From assembly GCA_930367215.1 (NCBI GenBank), contig OV884059.1:99746993-99810992 (forward strand): 64,000 nucleotides of DNA. The letters run 5' to 3'. This document shows, one piece after another, positions 11,575 through 23,900 of the stretch (position 1 is the first letter of the stretch; each line of letters begins with the position of its first letter). The translations under genes were made by a program, and so were the position numbers. Below the pieces are notes generated by a model. It searched no databases. It was given only the letters and a program-made list of their open reading frames with translations, and was not told the origin of the DNA. This stretch comes from Pollenia angustigena. Its lineage: Eukaryota; Arthropoda; Insecta; Diptera; Polleniidae.

Positions 11575-11910
11575 AAACGGCGACGATTTCCTCAATAAAG
11601 CTACGCAAAAATTTAAAAATTCGGAAAAGTTTGCGAATATAGCAAAAATTTTGGGAAATTTTTAATATTTCAAAAAAGCCATAAATTTATTAAAAGTCCT
11701 TAAAAAAAGTTTTTTTCTGAAATTACTATTTTTTTTTTTTTTATAAAAAACCTGGTCTTTTTATTTTCTTTAAAATGGGAAATACTGCTGATAAAACGCT
11801 TGATCCTTTTTTAATATAATACCCTTTTTTGACCCCTTTTTCTGGAAAATCCCATTTTTGTGACGTTTTTTCGAAAATTTTTAACGGTAACCCTGACTGT
11901 GGGTATCATT

Positions 11911-12282
11911 CTTGCAAATAATAGGACCAGTCCAAACACGCGTGTAAAGAGTAGTCCACAAGGGACCAGGACTAGTCCAAAAGTAACCCAAACTTATGGA
12001 AAAAACCTGGTCTATTTAACATTACGATATCCTCGGAGAGGACCATATAACCCACCTTTGGACCACTAAGGAGTAGTTTTAAAACTACTCCATGTTATAC
12101 TCAAGAGGATTAGTTTTGAAGTCGTTTAAAAACGAATGCTTGTCGTTAAAAAACGAAGACATGTCGTCTCACTACAAACACTCTTTAACAATGACATGGT
12201 CCATGCTTGCATTACATCGGACCAGTCCATGGAGTAGTCCATTTTATCAAAATGGATCAAGTGGTCCAATTTTATTTGCAGG
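11911..12282. mobile_element. MITE with CCTGCAAATAA-type ends (unit B)
   Basis: Unit B counterpart of the element at 3152-3523, also 372 bp. One end base differs (CTTGCAAATA). It was present before the segmental duplication. Confidence 0.65.
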
Positions 12283-13233
12283 GGTATGCTCGGGCTTAAA
12301 CGACAATACATTTTTACTTGCTTATTTTATGCAAATGTGTTCTATTAAATAGTTGAATACTTGCTATCTAATAAGACACCTTTGTTTTTCGTAATACATA
12401 TTTTTACTTATTTTAAAAGCATAATTCTAAATTTTACCGCATATTAAACGCGTATAAAACAGGCAATGATCCAACTACAAATGGCAACGTAACGTATACA
12501 AAACTATTTGGGTTTCATCTTTAATAACAACAGGGGATTGGCTTACAATTTTTTTCGAACCACCCTGTTGACAACTTTGTTTTAAGGTAAATTTTCGGGA
12601 CGCCTGGAAGAGCCTTAACGTAGTTTTATATTTCACGATGTCATGGGGGCCGAAATATTTAAAGATGACCGCTACCAAACACGACGACCCTGCAAAATAA
12701 TAACTTGTTTATATGTGTGAATATTGTATTATTTAAGTGAAATTGTTGTACATACATATAAATACTGTTTAATTGTTGTAAATACATTATATTAGTTTTA
12801 ATTGCCAATATGTTCCATTAAAAACGTCCTTAACATAAAGGACTCTTTTAAAAGTAAATAAAAATAATAATTTAAGCACAGTCAATGTAAAACAGTGAAC
12901 AAGTAAACAGCAATTACAGAAACAGAAAACATTAAAAAAGAAAATATTGTTAAAAAAAAATTGAAAAAAACCATTTCAACAAATTTAATTACAAGAACAA
13001 AATAAATTTGTAGATCCAAAAACAGAAACTGTTACTCAAAAAAGGTGCAATCTCATGCAAAAACTGAAAAAAGGAGAATTATTAAACCGACTTTTAATTT
13101 AAAATTTTGATTTTTTACAAAGCGTGACACCGTCAAGTCCTTTAAACTTTTTAAAGGCTCAAGTAATAAAAAAACTACAAGTTTTATTTGCAAACTGCAC
13201 AGAGGTTTAAAAGAAATAAATTCGAAAAAAAGA
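12283..13233 (+). promoter_or_regulatory. Upstream region of IR copy 2
   Basis: Counterpart of 3524-4419. It retains about 50 bp (12619-12668) missing from unit A, so one copy has suffered an indel. No distinct promoter motif can be singled out. Confidence 0.4.
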
Positions 13234-15084
13234 ATGAACATTAAAATGCAATTTTATAAATTCATTATTTTATTTGTAATTGTAAGAATTTCCATTGCTA
13301 AATTAACTCCACCTGAAAATAGAAATGAACCTAATTTTCCTTTACGCATCATCAACGAATTAAATCAGAAACTCAATGTAAAATGGAATGCTGTGGTCAC
13401 TCTAGACTTTAAAGAGGAAATTGAAGATGCGCTGAAATCATTGAGTTTGCCTGTACTATTAATAACTAAGAAATTTGACACAAACATCAAGACATTATAT
13501 CGCGACCAGCTTCTCACTGTAGTGTATTTAAAATTTTCATCTTTAAATAAAGTCTATGAAATCGTCGAAGAACTGTTAAAACATTCTCAATATATCCATA
13601 TTTTATGGATTATTCCGGAAGCCAGCATGAAAGACTTGTGGAGTTTAGCAGACAAAAACTGGTTTGCTGGCTATACGAATGTTTTGTATTACACAGATGG
13701 AGGATTATTTAGTTACCAACCAGTGCCCAACGTAACAGTTTATCGTATAAGACATCTAACAGAGTATGTCGATAGAAAAGAAGTACAAGATTTTCAACGA
13801 TATCCCTTAAAAGTACCCATTATAACATTTCCACCGCGTTGTTATTCTTTTCAAGACAGTTCTGGAAAAACAAAAACTACCGGATATTTATATAAAATGA
13901 TTAAAATTTTTGCAGAACAGCATAATTTCCGATTAATTGATATTCAAGGTTATAATATATCCTTGAATAATGAGAAACTTAAACAGGGTGTGAATAACAA
14001 AACTTTGGATATTGTGCCTTTAGGATTGCATATTTCCGATCGATTTGCTGGTAGCAGTAGCGATGTTTTGTGGAATATGAAAGCACTTATTGTGGCACCT
14101 TTTCCGCCACCCCTGTCTAGAACTGAATATTTCTTACATCCCTTCACTGTTACCACCAGAACTTGTATTCTGCTACTGCTGTTATTTTGTGTTTTTGCAG
14201 TGTCTTTTATTTACTACCGGCAACACCATACGAATGAATTGGACTTTGGCAAATCCGCTTTGTATGTTTTGGCCGTGTTCATTTGTCAATATCACGCAAA
14301 TTTTAAAGTCGAAAGGTTTATGCACAAGCTGATTTATTTTCTGATGTTCGTCAATGGTTTCATTCTAAGCAATTTGTATTTGACCAAATTATCCACTCTA
14401 TTTGTGCAAGATGTTTATGAAGCGAAAATAGAAAAATTGGAGGATCTAAATAAAACATCACATCAACTTATAATAACCCAAGATAGTTTAACTTTTTTAG
14501 ACAAGTTACCTGATAAACGAAAATTTGTAGATCAAAAGACCAAACTTGTAAGTAGAGGAGAAATATACCAAGCTCACCGTGACCTGAACCAGTCAAATAT
14601 GTTCATGGCCGCGGAAAATAAAGCGGATTTTGTATTATTTCAGCAGCGTTATCTCAAAGTTCCTCGTTTGTATAAAATCAATGAAGCAATCTTGATAATT
14701 CAGGAGTATTTTACCGCACGGCGAGACTTACCTTATCTTCAGTTATTCAATCGTTATTTGAAATATATAATGGAATCAGGTATTCTAGCTAATTTTATGG
14801 AAGATACTAACTATGATGGCATTCATAGTGGAGAAATTCGTTTCTTTAGTGAATCTGAAAGCAGCGATGTACTTTTAGATTTTAATTATTTTAAGACTAT
14901 ATTCCTTTTTTTCGTATTCGGTATGTGTGTTTCTCTAATTGTATTTATAGTGGAATTGTTATATGCTAAATATGTTAAGAAAATCAGCCCTTGTTTTGGA
15001 AATCGAATTGGAGTCAAATTGAAATCAAAAAAAAAAAATTTAAACGTTCCTATTTTCAAAGTTCATAAAAATAATGCGTTTTAA
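13234..15084 (+). CDS. Divergent ionotropic receptor, copy 2 (616 aa)
   Basis: Same length, signal peptide, TM1, pore loop, TM2 and TM3 positions as copy 1, and intact. About seventeen residues differ between the two. Most lie in the N-terminal domain at residues 60-146 (for example ALKSLSLPVLLITKKFDT here against AIKSLYLPALLINKKFHT in copy 1). In that stretch copy 2 resembles copy 3 more than copy 1. Later differences are few: LIDI, LTKL in TM2, PDKRK and SLIV in TM3. It should be a functional chemoreceptor subunit if expressed. It lies 3.3 kb upstream of the giant palindrome. Confidence 0.88.
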   Translation: MNIKMQFYKFIILFVIVRISIAKLTPPENRNEPNFPLRIINELNQKLNVKWNAVVTLDFKEEIEDALKSLSLPVLLITKKFDTNIKTLYRDQLLTVVYLKFSSLNKVYEIVEELLKHSQYIHILWIIPEASMKDLWSLADKNWFAGYTNVLYYTDGGLFSYQPVPNVTVYRIRHLTEYVDRKEVQDFQRYPLKVPIITFPPRCYSFQDSSGKTKTTGYLYKMIKIFAEQHNFRLIDIQGYNISLNNEKLKQGVNNKTLDIVPLGLHISDRFAGSSSDVLWNMKALIVAPFPPPLSRTEYFLHPFTVTTRTCILLLLLFCVFAVSFIYYRQHHTNELDFGKSALYVLAVFICQYHANFKVERFMHKLIYFLMFVNGFILSNLYLTKLSTLFVQDVYEAKIEKLEDLNKTSHQLIITQDSLTFLDKLPDKRKFVDQKTKLVSRGEIYQAHRDLNQSNMFMAAENKADFVLFQQRYLKVPRLYKINEAILIIQEYFTARRDLPYLQLFNRYLKYIMESGILANFMEDTNYDGIHSGEIRFFSESESSDVLLDFNYFKTIFLFFVFGMCVSLIVFIVELLYAKYVKKISPCFGNRIGVKLKSKKKNLNVPIFKVHKNNAF

Positions 15085-15839
15085 GTAGCACTTGCCTTTA
15101 AAATAAGGACTATTCAAATCGAGAACAACTACGATCATTTAAAAAAAAAATAAACTGAAAATGGCTAAACAAATATTTATCACTCTAGCATTTCATAAGT
15201 ATATATTTTTTATGATATGAAAATATTGTTTCATTTGATTTGTACTTATGAAAACATTGTTAAGAATAATCAAAATGTAAAATTAAATTAAAAAAAATAA
15301 TACATATCAGTTTTCAAAAGTTTTTAGGTGAGAGAAAAAACGTTAGAAAATTTAAAATGTTTACAATATTGAAACGAAAAGTACACATTTTGATTAAAAT
15401 GAAACCAGAAATATATAGCGGTTGAGAAAATTTTGTTTTCCTAAGCACAGCTTCGTTATTTGGTTTTTGGAAATGTCAAAATCTGAAAAATGCAGATAGG
15501 CCGTACTAATTAGTATGAATATGAAATACATATGAATATTATATACATTAAATAATAACAGTTTTAGTTTCTTTTACTGGTTTAAGTAAAAAAAAAAAGT
15601 ACTAAATATTTGTTTAAATTACACTATGCAACAAAATTAATCTTTTATAGTGATTTTTGATGTTTTTTTCTCTTTTTTTGTGCGTAACGGTCCTCTAGGT
15701 ACAAAACTTTGTCATTTGTAAAATTGCATGGTCAAAATTTTGCCATATGCGTTTTAATATAGGGAATAAAGATCTATAAAAAACTCAATTTTGAAATTTT
15801 TGCAGATAGGTTATTAGGTCTTTAAGATGACGATATATA
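15085..15839. other. Non-coding, downstream of IR copy 2
   Basis: Counterpart of 6271-7025 with AATAAA-like words after the stop. Nothing else is recognised. Confidence 0.4.
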
Positions 15840-16602
15840 TCGAGGGTTATTTTTCAAATAGTGCTATCTGAAAAATCACAACTTTACAGGAGAGCGAAAA
15901 AACTGATTTATTCGATAACTCTAGGAGTAATAACTAAACTTTATTTTACAATGTTATTAAAAATGAACGACTAAATCATACATATATTAATGTTTTTTAA
16001 ATTCATGATATTCGCGCTTATATGTCTGATAGCACTATTTACAAATTAAAATTTTATCGACTTGAACATTGAAATAAGCAGATAGCACTATTTGAACAAA
16101 AATAAAATGAGCTGCAATGAATACTTTTTAGACTTTAATTAATTAAGTTCCACGATTTTTTATTCAGTCAGTGAACACGTTGCTATAAAAACTCCATAAA
16201 TAAAAAAATATTTACTATAGACAAAAACTCATCGACAAATTTTTTGCAGTTTTTTTTTTTGCAAAATTTCTACAACGAATTTTAAAATTATATTAGTTTA
16301 TTAAATCTAGACACAATTCCTAACCATTTGATGTATAATATGTCTACTTTGTAATAACACTTTTTATCATTTTATTATATGAAGTAATATTTTTTATGTA
16401 GATAGCACTTTTTTACCAAAAAAAAAAAAACGTGTGTGTTAGATAGCACAAAAAATATTTATGAAAAAAAACGTTTTGGGAAAATTTTTTTTTTTTTTTT
16501 CAAATTTAAATGACAGATGACCCTTCCGTAAGTGAACACATTTCTGTAAAAAAAAAATTTTTGAAAAATTTCAGATAGCACTATTTGAAAAATAACCCTC
16601 GA
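15840..16602. mobile_element. 763-bp MITE with long inverted ends (unit B)
   Basis: Counterpart of the element at 7026-7788, identical in length, with the same TCGAGGG/CCCTCGA ends and TA borders. Confidence 0.75.
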
Positions 16603-17525
16603 TATAAAACATATGTACAATGTGATGTTGCATCACCGTCGACTTCTTTATCTTTGCTTATTAATGTCTAAATGGTAATTAAAAAGCTTAAAAGCTTCTA
16701 AACTAACGAAAATAAGAATTAATTTTAAATATATGTGGGTATTCATTTAAATTTTTTTTGGTTGGAAGAAAGAAAAATTACACTCTTATTGACGAGAACG
16801 GGGGTTTTTTTTAAAGTACAAACTGTCAAAATAAAATAATCTGTCAAATAATTCGTGGAAGTAATTGATAATTTTTAAAGATGCCGAATTAAAGTGTTAA
16901 AAGTGAATTAATTGATTACTTAATTTAAAACGAGGTGAATGGTGTTATTTTCATCATAATATTCGACTACAAAAAAGTTACCTCAAAATGGCGATTGTCT
17001 GCCAAAAAGTCGAGAATTTTATGAACTTCAGCTTCTCTTCATTTTTTTGAACCCATTTCTTTTTTTTTAATTGCTTTTTTCATTGCACACATTCTTTATA
17101 TGAATTTTTCTTTTTTAAAGATTAAATGAGAAAGAAGTTATCTTTGAAATGTTGTAACTATAAAAAATAATTTTTAAAATCAGAGTTTTACAATTCAAGA
17201 GTTTTTAAAAAGAGTGGAAAAGTTTCAACGAAAAAGGAATCGACAGAGTTGAAAATATGTGAAAAATATTTTGTTTTGAACCATTTTTTTCATGTAAAAA
17301 AATTTAAAAATATTTTTAATTTTTACAATAAAATAGAGAAATCACTCGTTAACCTAAGATAACGTTGGACTAGCACAACTGCGAAAAAATTTTTAATTTT
17401 TGGATTTACTGAATAGAAAAAAGAAAATCCATTTAGCTTTCCACATTTTAATTTAAAAAGATTAAATTTGGTTGTAAATGGAGTGCAAGTTATTTTCGGG
17501 AATACAAAATTTATTATAAAGATTT

Positions 17526-18191
17526 TTGTATGACGTGATAAATATTTGATAAATACACTGGAATTTATTGTTGAGGGAAAGCTAGCTTCTTGGTTGCTTA
17601 GGCCAGATCATCAGGAAACCTTTTCCAAAGATTTTAGAAAAGCTAAATATTTTTAATCCAAATTTTTTAATATTTTTAATTAGGCTTAAGTTCATAAAAT
17701 TTAATTTTTCATTAAATTATTTTTATGAAGAAAGGAAAGGAAAAACAGAAGTAAGGAAAAAACATGTAAAATCAATGAAAATGGATAATCATTCAGGAAA
17801 GCTAATTTCGATCTACCAAATGTTAGAATACAATTTGGTTTAAGGATTGATGTTTGACTTGTATGACGTGATAAATATTTGATAAATACACTGGAATTTA
17901 TTGTTGAGGGAAAGCTAGCTTCTTGGTTGCTTAGGCCAGATCACCAGGAAACCTTTTCCAAAGATTTTAGAAAAGCTAGATATTTTTAATCCAAATTTTT
18001 TAATATTTTTAATTAGGCTTAAGTTCATAAAATTTAATTTTTCATTAAATTATTTTTATGAAGAAAGGAAAGGAAAAACAGAAGTAAGGAAAAAACATGT
18101 AAAATCAATGAAAATGGATAATCATTCAGGAAAGCTAATTTCGATCTACCAAATGTTAGAATACAATTTGGTTTAAGGATTGATGTTTGAC
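17526..18191. repeat. 333-bp internal tandem duplication in unit B
   Basis: The segment starting TTGTATGACGTGATAAAT at 17526 recurs at 17859, and both copies end near TGTTTGACT. Unit A has only one copy (from about 8711). The event is therefore younger than the segmental duplication. The two copies differ at only a couple of positions (ATCATC/ATCACC, CTAAAT/CTAGAT). Confidence 0.85.
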
Positions 18192-18417
18192 TATTGACGT
18201 CAGCAGTCGTCGATTGCTGCGAGTGTAAGACGGCAAATCCATCTGAGGAGATCGAGTGGTTGCGATCGAAACATGTCATGGTAACCTGCCGGCCGGGGTT
18301 CGAGCCCCAGCCACGTCAAGAATAAAAGATTATCAATAACAATTTTAATTAATTTTCATGTTGTAAAATTCCTTTCTTCATAAAAATAATTTAATGAAAA
18401 ATAAAATTTCATGAACT

Positions 18418-18425
18418 TAAGCCTA
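18418..18425 (+). repeat. 8-bp target-site duplication, left (TAAGCCTA)
   Basis: TAAGCCTA here is repeated at 41541-41548 directly outside the other end of the insertion. Unit A carries the uninterrupted site (AACTTAAGCCTAATTAAG near 9268), which proves this is a true target duplication of 8 bp. Confidence 0.93.
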
Positions 18426-20990
18426 GTAGTATGTTATTGCCCGTCCTACGGCACTTTTTCCATACAAATTTGGGATCATCCCTAGATGGGAGTATGTACA
18501 CATTTCTAATAGGAGGAGGTATAAATATGTTGTATTTGGCTCCCTAGAAAATATGATTCATGCCTGGATTTGAGTAAGTAGTTCTAATTGTGTAAGCAAA
18601 ATAATTTTTATTTATCCGTCTGTCCGTTTGAATGGCTGGTTTAAAAATAAAATAATTTGTGTTTGCATCTTTAAAATTTTTTTTGTATGTAACAAATGAG
18701 AATAAGTTAAACCCGTGTTTCCATCCCTGGGATGAAACTTTTTTTTGTAATTAAACCTTTTTAATTTTCGAATGTGGGATGATGCCTACGCTACGTTGGT
18801 TTGAGTCGGCATATATGATCGGTTGATCGGTTTGCTACGGTCGAGTTAATTAAGGTCATTAATTCATCTTTTGCTATATGTGTGAATGTTAATGCAACAC
18901 TAAAATGTTTAAGTCAATTTCTTATTGGAATCATCCCAGCACTACATTATATGTCTTATGAGATGACTGAGCCGTATATGTGTGTATATTAGACTACCTG
19001 ATCCATTTTAATTAAATGGACTACTCCCTGGACTGGTTCCAATGTAATGCAAGCATGGACCATATCATTCTTAAAAATTGTTTGTAGTAAGACGACATGT
19101 CTTCGATTTTTAACTACTTGTAATCCACAGCTGGGTTATATGGTCCTGCCACAGGACATCGTAATGTTAAATAGACCATGTTTTTACCTACGTTGGGGTT
19201 TCTTTTGGACTAGTCCTAGTCCCTTATGAGGCTTTATTTTACACGCGTGTTTGAACTAGTCCTACCATTTGCAGGGTTGCAATTTGTTAGCACCTCCACT
19301 TCTATTGTCTGTGTATGTGTGTGCGTGAATGTGGTTATCGTGGCTGTGTGTGTGTGTGTGTGTATATATGCAACTGTCGTGGTTGAGGTGCAGGGTGTTT
19401 GTTAGATGTTCGTAAAGAGTAGGGTGTGTGTAGATACAACCATGTCGGATGGTACATTTTTTGTAATATGAAACCCTTTTATTTTTCAAATAAATTGTAC
19501 ATACGTGACAAATTTAAATTTCATAAAGATTTTTTTTATAAAGTCCTTATTTCAAAATTCTTGAAAAAAACAAAGAAATTTGAGTATTAGTTGAGCAGAT
19601 GTGTAGGTGTTGTAATTTTTCATTATATGAAATAAAATAATGCAAGAATTAAAACTAAGAAAAACAATAAATAAATATTTTTTAAAACCTGCTGATTATA
19701 TCTTTTTATAATTGTCTTTTTTTGTAATATGAAACATTTTTATTTTTCGAATGAATTCTTCATTTGAACGTGATAAATTTAAATTTCATAAAGCTTTTTT
19801 TTATAACTGTCCTAATTAGGGTTTCTAATTTCCCGGGATTTTTCTATTCCCGGGAAACGAGACAAAAAAATCTTATTCCCGGGATTCTAAGAATAAAACA
19901 ATAGTTTTATTAAATGAGTTCAAGACAATTCAAAGGCTTTATAAAATTTTTTAGAATTTGATATAGCCTTTTCAAGATGATCTTTAAAGATAGTAGATGA
20001 TCATCATCTGGTGTTGGTGTGTCGTGTACATTTTTATTTTCGACTTTAAGAAGCTTTTTAGACATTTCATCATGAATTAAAAAGGACTATTGATTTATTG
20101 GCGTAGGGAAAGAAGTTTGATTTGTAAGCACTATTTAGTAAAGAATATATTGTTATTAATCGTTTTTGATGTTATCGATGATAAATTTCAAATTAAAATT
20201 TCAAAAATTTAATTTGAAATTCCCGAAAATTCCAGGAACAAAATTTACACACCCCCCCCCCCCCCCCCCCGGGATTTATTTAAAAAAGTCCCAGGATTCT
20301 TTCCCGCGTAGAAACTCTAGTCCTAATCTCAAAGTTCTTGGAAAAATAATGAAATATGAGTCATGCATAGGCAGGTGTTTACAATTCTTGGAAAAACAAA
20401 GAAGCCGCTGATGCTGCGGTTTTTGATTATATGAAATAAACTAATGCAATAATTTAAACTAAGAAAAAAATAAATAAATATTTTAAAAAATCTGCTAATT
20501 TTTTTGTAATATAAAACCTTTTTATTTTTCGAATGAATTCTACATATGTACGGACAAATTTAAATTTCATAAATCTTTTTTTTGAATGAGTCCTCATCTC
20601 AAAATTCTTGGAAAAACAATGAAATATGAGACATGCAAGTGCAGCTGTTTAGAATTCTTGGAAAAAACAAAGAAACCGCTGATGCTGCGGTTTTTGATTA
20701 GGACTGTAGTCTCAAAATTCTCAGAAAAACAAATTCTCGGAAAAACAAAGGAATATGAGACATGCAGATGTTTAGAATTCTTGGAAAAACAAAGAAACCG
20801 CTGATGTTGCGGTTTTTGATTATGTTTTTCTTCTTTATTAATTTTTGAGCTTTTGATTATATAAACTTATGTGACACTTACCCCTAACTTATTACTCCCC
20901 TCATCAACAATTTTGGATATTAATACGACTACTCCTGAGGAGACAGAATCATTCTTGTTCTGATAGTTAAATCAGTGTGTTCTATACTTA
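18426..20990. repeat. Terminal region of left arm: degenerate tandem repeats
   Basis: Non-coding. After about 530 bp of unique tip comes a truncated copy of the ACTAGTCC MITE (about 18990-19270), a (TG)n run (19345-19366), and then repeats of a roughly 250-bp module. The module starts TTTGTAATATGAAAC (about 19463, 19722, 20500; a weaker copy near 18750) and includes AATTCTTGGAAAAACAAAG and, in distal copies, CCGCTGATGCTGCGG stems (about 20405, 20672, 20798). The CCCGGGA module is embedded at 19820-20322, with a C19 run at 20252-20270. Short ORFs here are by-products. Confidence 0.6.
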
Positions 20991-20999
20991 AAAAGTGAA
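20960..20999 (+). promoter_or_regulatory. Possible initiator before the polymerase gene
   Basis: The 40 bp before the ATG contain ATCAGTGTG, which fits the arthropod initiator core TCAGT, and the start codon context GAAATGG is favourable. This is weak evidence; no transcript data are available. Confidence 0.25.
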
Positions 21000-23900
21000 A
21001 TGGCTGGCGGTTTTATTTGTGAGTTTTGTGATAAAGTATTCACTTTGAATACAAATTTAAGAAGACATGTTCGATTGCATCATGATGGACCATCATCATC
21101 GTTTAAATGCCAAACATGTAATTTACATTTTTCGGATCGTAAGGAATGGCACCGACACACACATTCTAATACAAAAGGTGACGACAATGATGAAGAAACT
21201 AATATTTACTGTGAAGATTGTGAAAAATATATAAAAAAAAACAAATTGGCATTACCATATAAGATCAAATGCACATAAACTTAACTGTGCTGGGAAAGCA
21301 GATAATAATAGTGATGTTAAATGCATAAAATCATCATTTAACAATAGAATTGTCACATTTTTAATTGAAAACAACAATAAAAATAATTTAATACCTGAAA
21401 AATTTTTAACGGAAATAAGAGAGAAATTAATAAAATTATTAACAGACACCATGCAAAAACACGGAAACATAAAATTTAATATGGAACTGTATGGTGAATA
21501 TGTGCTGATTAAGGAAGGTGAAGATTCTTGTATGGTGGATATAAAATCCCATCAGACTAAAATGAACATTCTTACTATGCTTTCAACAAGAGATGATATC
21601 CTAAATGTTTACAACGAACAATGTAATATTATAATAAAAAAGATGAGTGAATTTCAGGAGCGTGATAGTGGTTGGGCATTAATTGAAATAACACGTTTGG
21701 AGATGAATATAAATCAATATAAGTGTATCAGAGGATCACAATACCTTCCTTTACCAGCAAAAATAATGCAGAAAAAAGCATGTGTCAACGTACAAAATCG
21801 AGACGAGTACTGCTTCAAGTGGGCTATAATATCAGCACTATACCCAGTCGATCCTGATTATACAAAGAGATGTTCATCGTATAAAATAAATAATATTGAA
21901 GATGACATCATTTTGCTGAATAATGGAATCAAATTAAATTTCACCAACTTAAATTTCCCTCTTCCGATTAATCAAATAAAAGATTTCGAGATTATGAATC
22001 CTGAAATAAGTGTGAATGTGTTTGGACTAGAAGATGATGCTGTAGTGGGACCATACTACTTTACCAAAGAAGAAAAGTCCAAACACATCAACTTATTACT
22101 GCTAGAGGATGGTGAAAGATTCCATTATGTATGGATCAAAAATATTTCAAAGTAGGTTCACAATATTTATATTCTATTTATATATGAATATATTATATTA
22201 ATTTAAATCATTTTCTTTTTTCCTATTAATTACAGATTGCTAAGTAGTCAACTTACAAAACATGGAGATCAAGTATACATCTGCAATATATGCTTAATCC
22301 ATTTTCATACAGATACGTCGTTAATAAAACATAAAGAGGAATGTAATAAAATGGTTACAAGGATGCCTAGTATAGATAAAAGTAAGCTTAGTTTTAAAAA
22401 TTTTAAAAAGCAAATGGATGTGCCTTTTGTTGTATACGCTGATTTTGAATGTATTCTGGAAACAGTAAACATTCAAAATTCTAAGAACGTAAAATCAACA
22501 CAAAAGCATATTCCATTTGCTTATAGTTATTTTATTAAATGTTCGTATAACTCAGACTTAGATATTTTTAAAATTTATACTGGAACTGATGCGCCACGAC
22601 ATTTTTTTAAAACTTTAGTTGACGACATTTTAGCTATTTACACTAGTCATCTAAGTGTTATTAAACCAATGAATTCCTTAACACCCCTGCAACAGATACA
22701 ACATTATGAAAGCAAGACTTGTTATATTTGTACGAAATCTTTATCTAATGAAGATAAAGTAGCTGACCATTGTCATCTAACTGGTCAATATAGGGGTGCT
22801 GCTCATAATCAATGTAATTTAGAATATCAAATTACAAATTTCATCCCTATATTCTTTCATAATCTTTCGGCATATGATTGCCATCTGTTTGTAAGAGAGC
22901 TTTCAACAATTGAAGGCGATATAAATATTATACCTTTAAATAAGGAGCTTTATGTGTCTATATCAAAAAGAATTTCTATAAATGAAAAAGATACAATTGA
23001 GTTACGTTTTCTCGATTCATTTAGGTTTATGCCATCGAGTATAGCAAAATTAGCAAGTTATTTGTCCGACAGTGATTTAACGGTAGTAAAATCAAGCTAT
23101 CCAAATGATGAAGAATTTAATTTAATGAAACGTAAGGGTGTCTTTCCGTATGATTATTTAGATTCGATGAATCGTCTTGAAGAAATTCAATTACCACCTC
23201 GGTCAATATTTTTCAATAAATTAAATAATGAGTCGTGTAGTGTGGAGGATTATGAACATGCACAAAAAGTATGGAAAACATTTAAATGTAGAACATTAAA
23301 AGATTATCTACTTTTATATTTAAAAGTAGATATTCTTTTACTTTGCGATATATTTGAAAATTTCCGTAAAGTTTGTGCAAACATTTATAATTTAGATCCA
23401 TGTCAATATTATACTACCCCAGGTTTATCCTGGGATGCAATGTTGAAAACAACTGCAATAGAATTGGAGTTGTTGACTGATATTAATATATATAATTTTG
23501 TCCTTCGGGGCATTAGGGGAGGTATTGTTCAATGTTCTAATCGACATTCAATTGCTAATAACAAATATATTAGTGATTATGATTCTAACAAAGAATCAAA
23601 CTACTTAATATATTTAGATGTTAATAACTTGTATGGCTATGCAATGTCACAATACCTCCCCTATAAAAATTTTAAATGGGTTGAAAATTATAACCATTTC
23701 AACGTTAATAATATAGCAAAAGATTCTCCATTAGGATATATATTAGAGGTAGATCTAGAATATCCATCTACATTACACGACTATCATAATGATTTACCAT
23801 TTTGTGCTGAGAATAAAAAAATTGAAACCATGAAACAAAAGAAACTAATAACTGATTTAAATAGTAGAACTAATTACATAATACATTATCGAAATCTTCA

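Larger units (their letters stand above)
11575..18425. repeat. Tandem segmental duplication, unit B, proximal part
   Basis: Second copy of the 8.76 kb unit, interrupted at 18425 by the giant palindromic insertion and resuming at 41549. It contains IR copy 2 and the same MITEs as unit A. Extra relative to unit A: about 50 bp near 12619-12668 and a 333-bp internal tandem duplication. Identity to unit A is very high by eye. Confidence 0.9.

Noticed and set aside
19262..19489. 75-aa ORF rich in H and T in the element tip
   Set aside because: It is a translation of a (CA/TG)n microsatellite, mirrored at 40476-40700.
20166..20804. ORFs with repeated LEFLEKQR-like ends in the element tip
   Set aside because: They are translations of the degenerate tandem modules, with no codon-level conservation beyond the DNA repeat.
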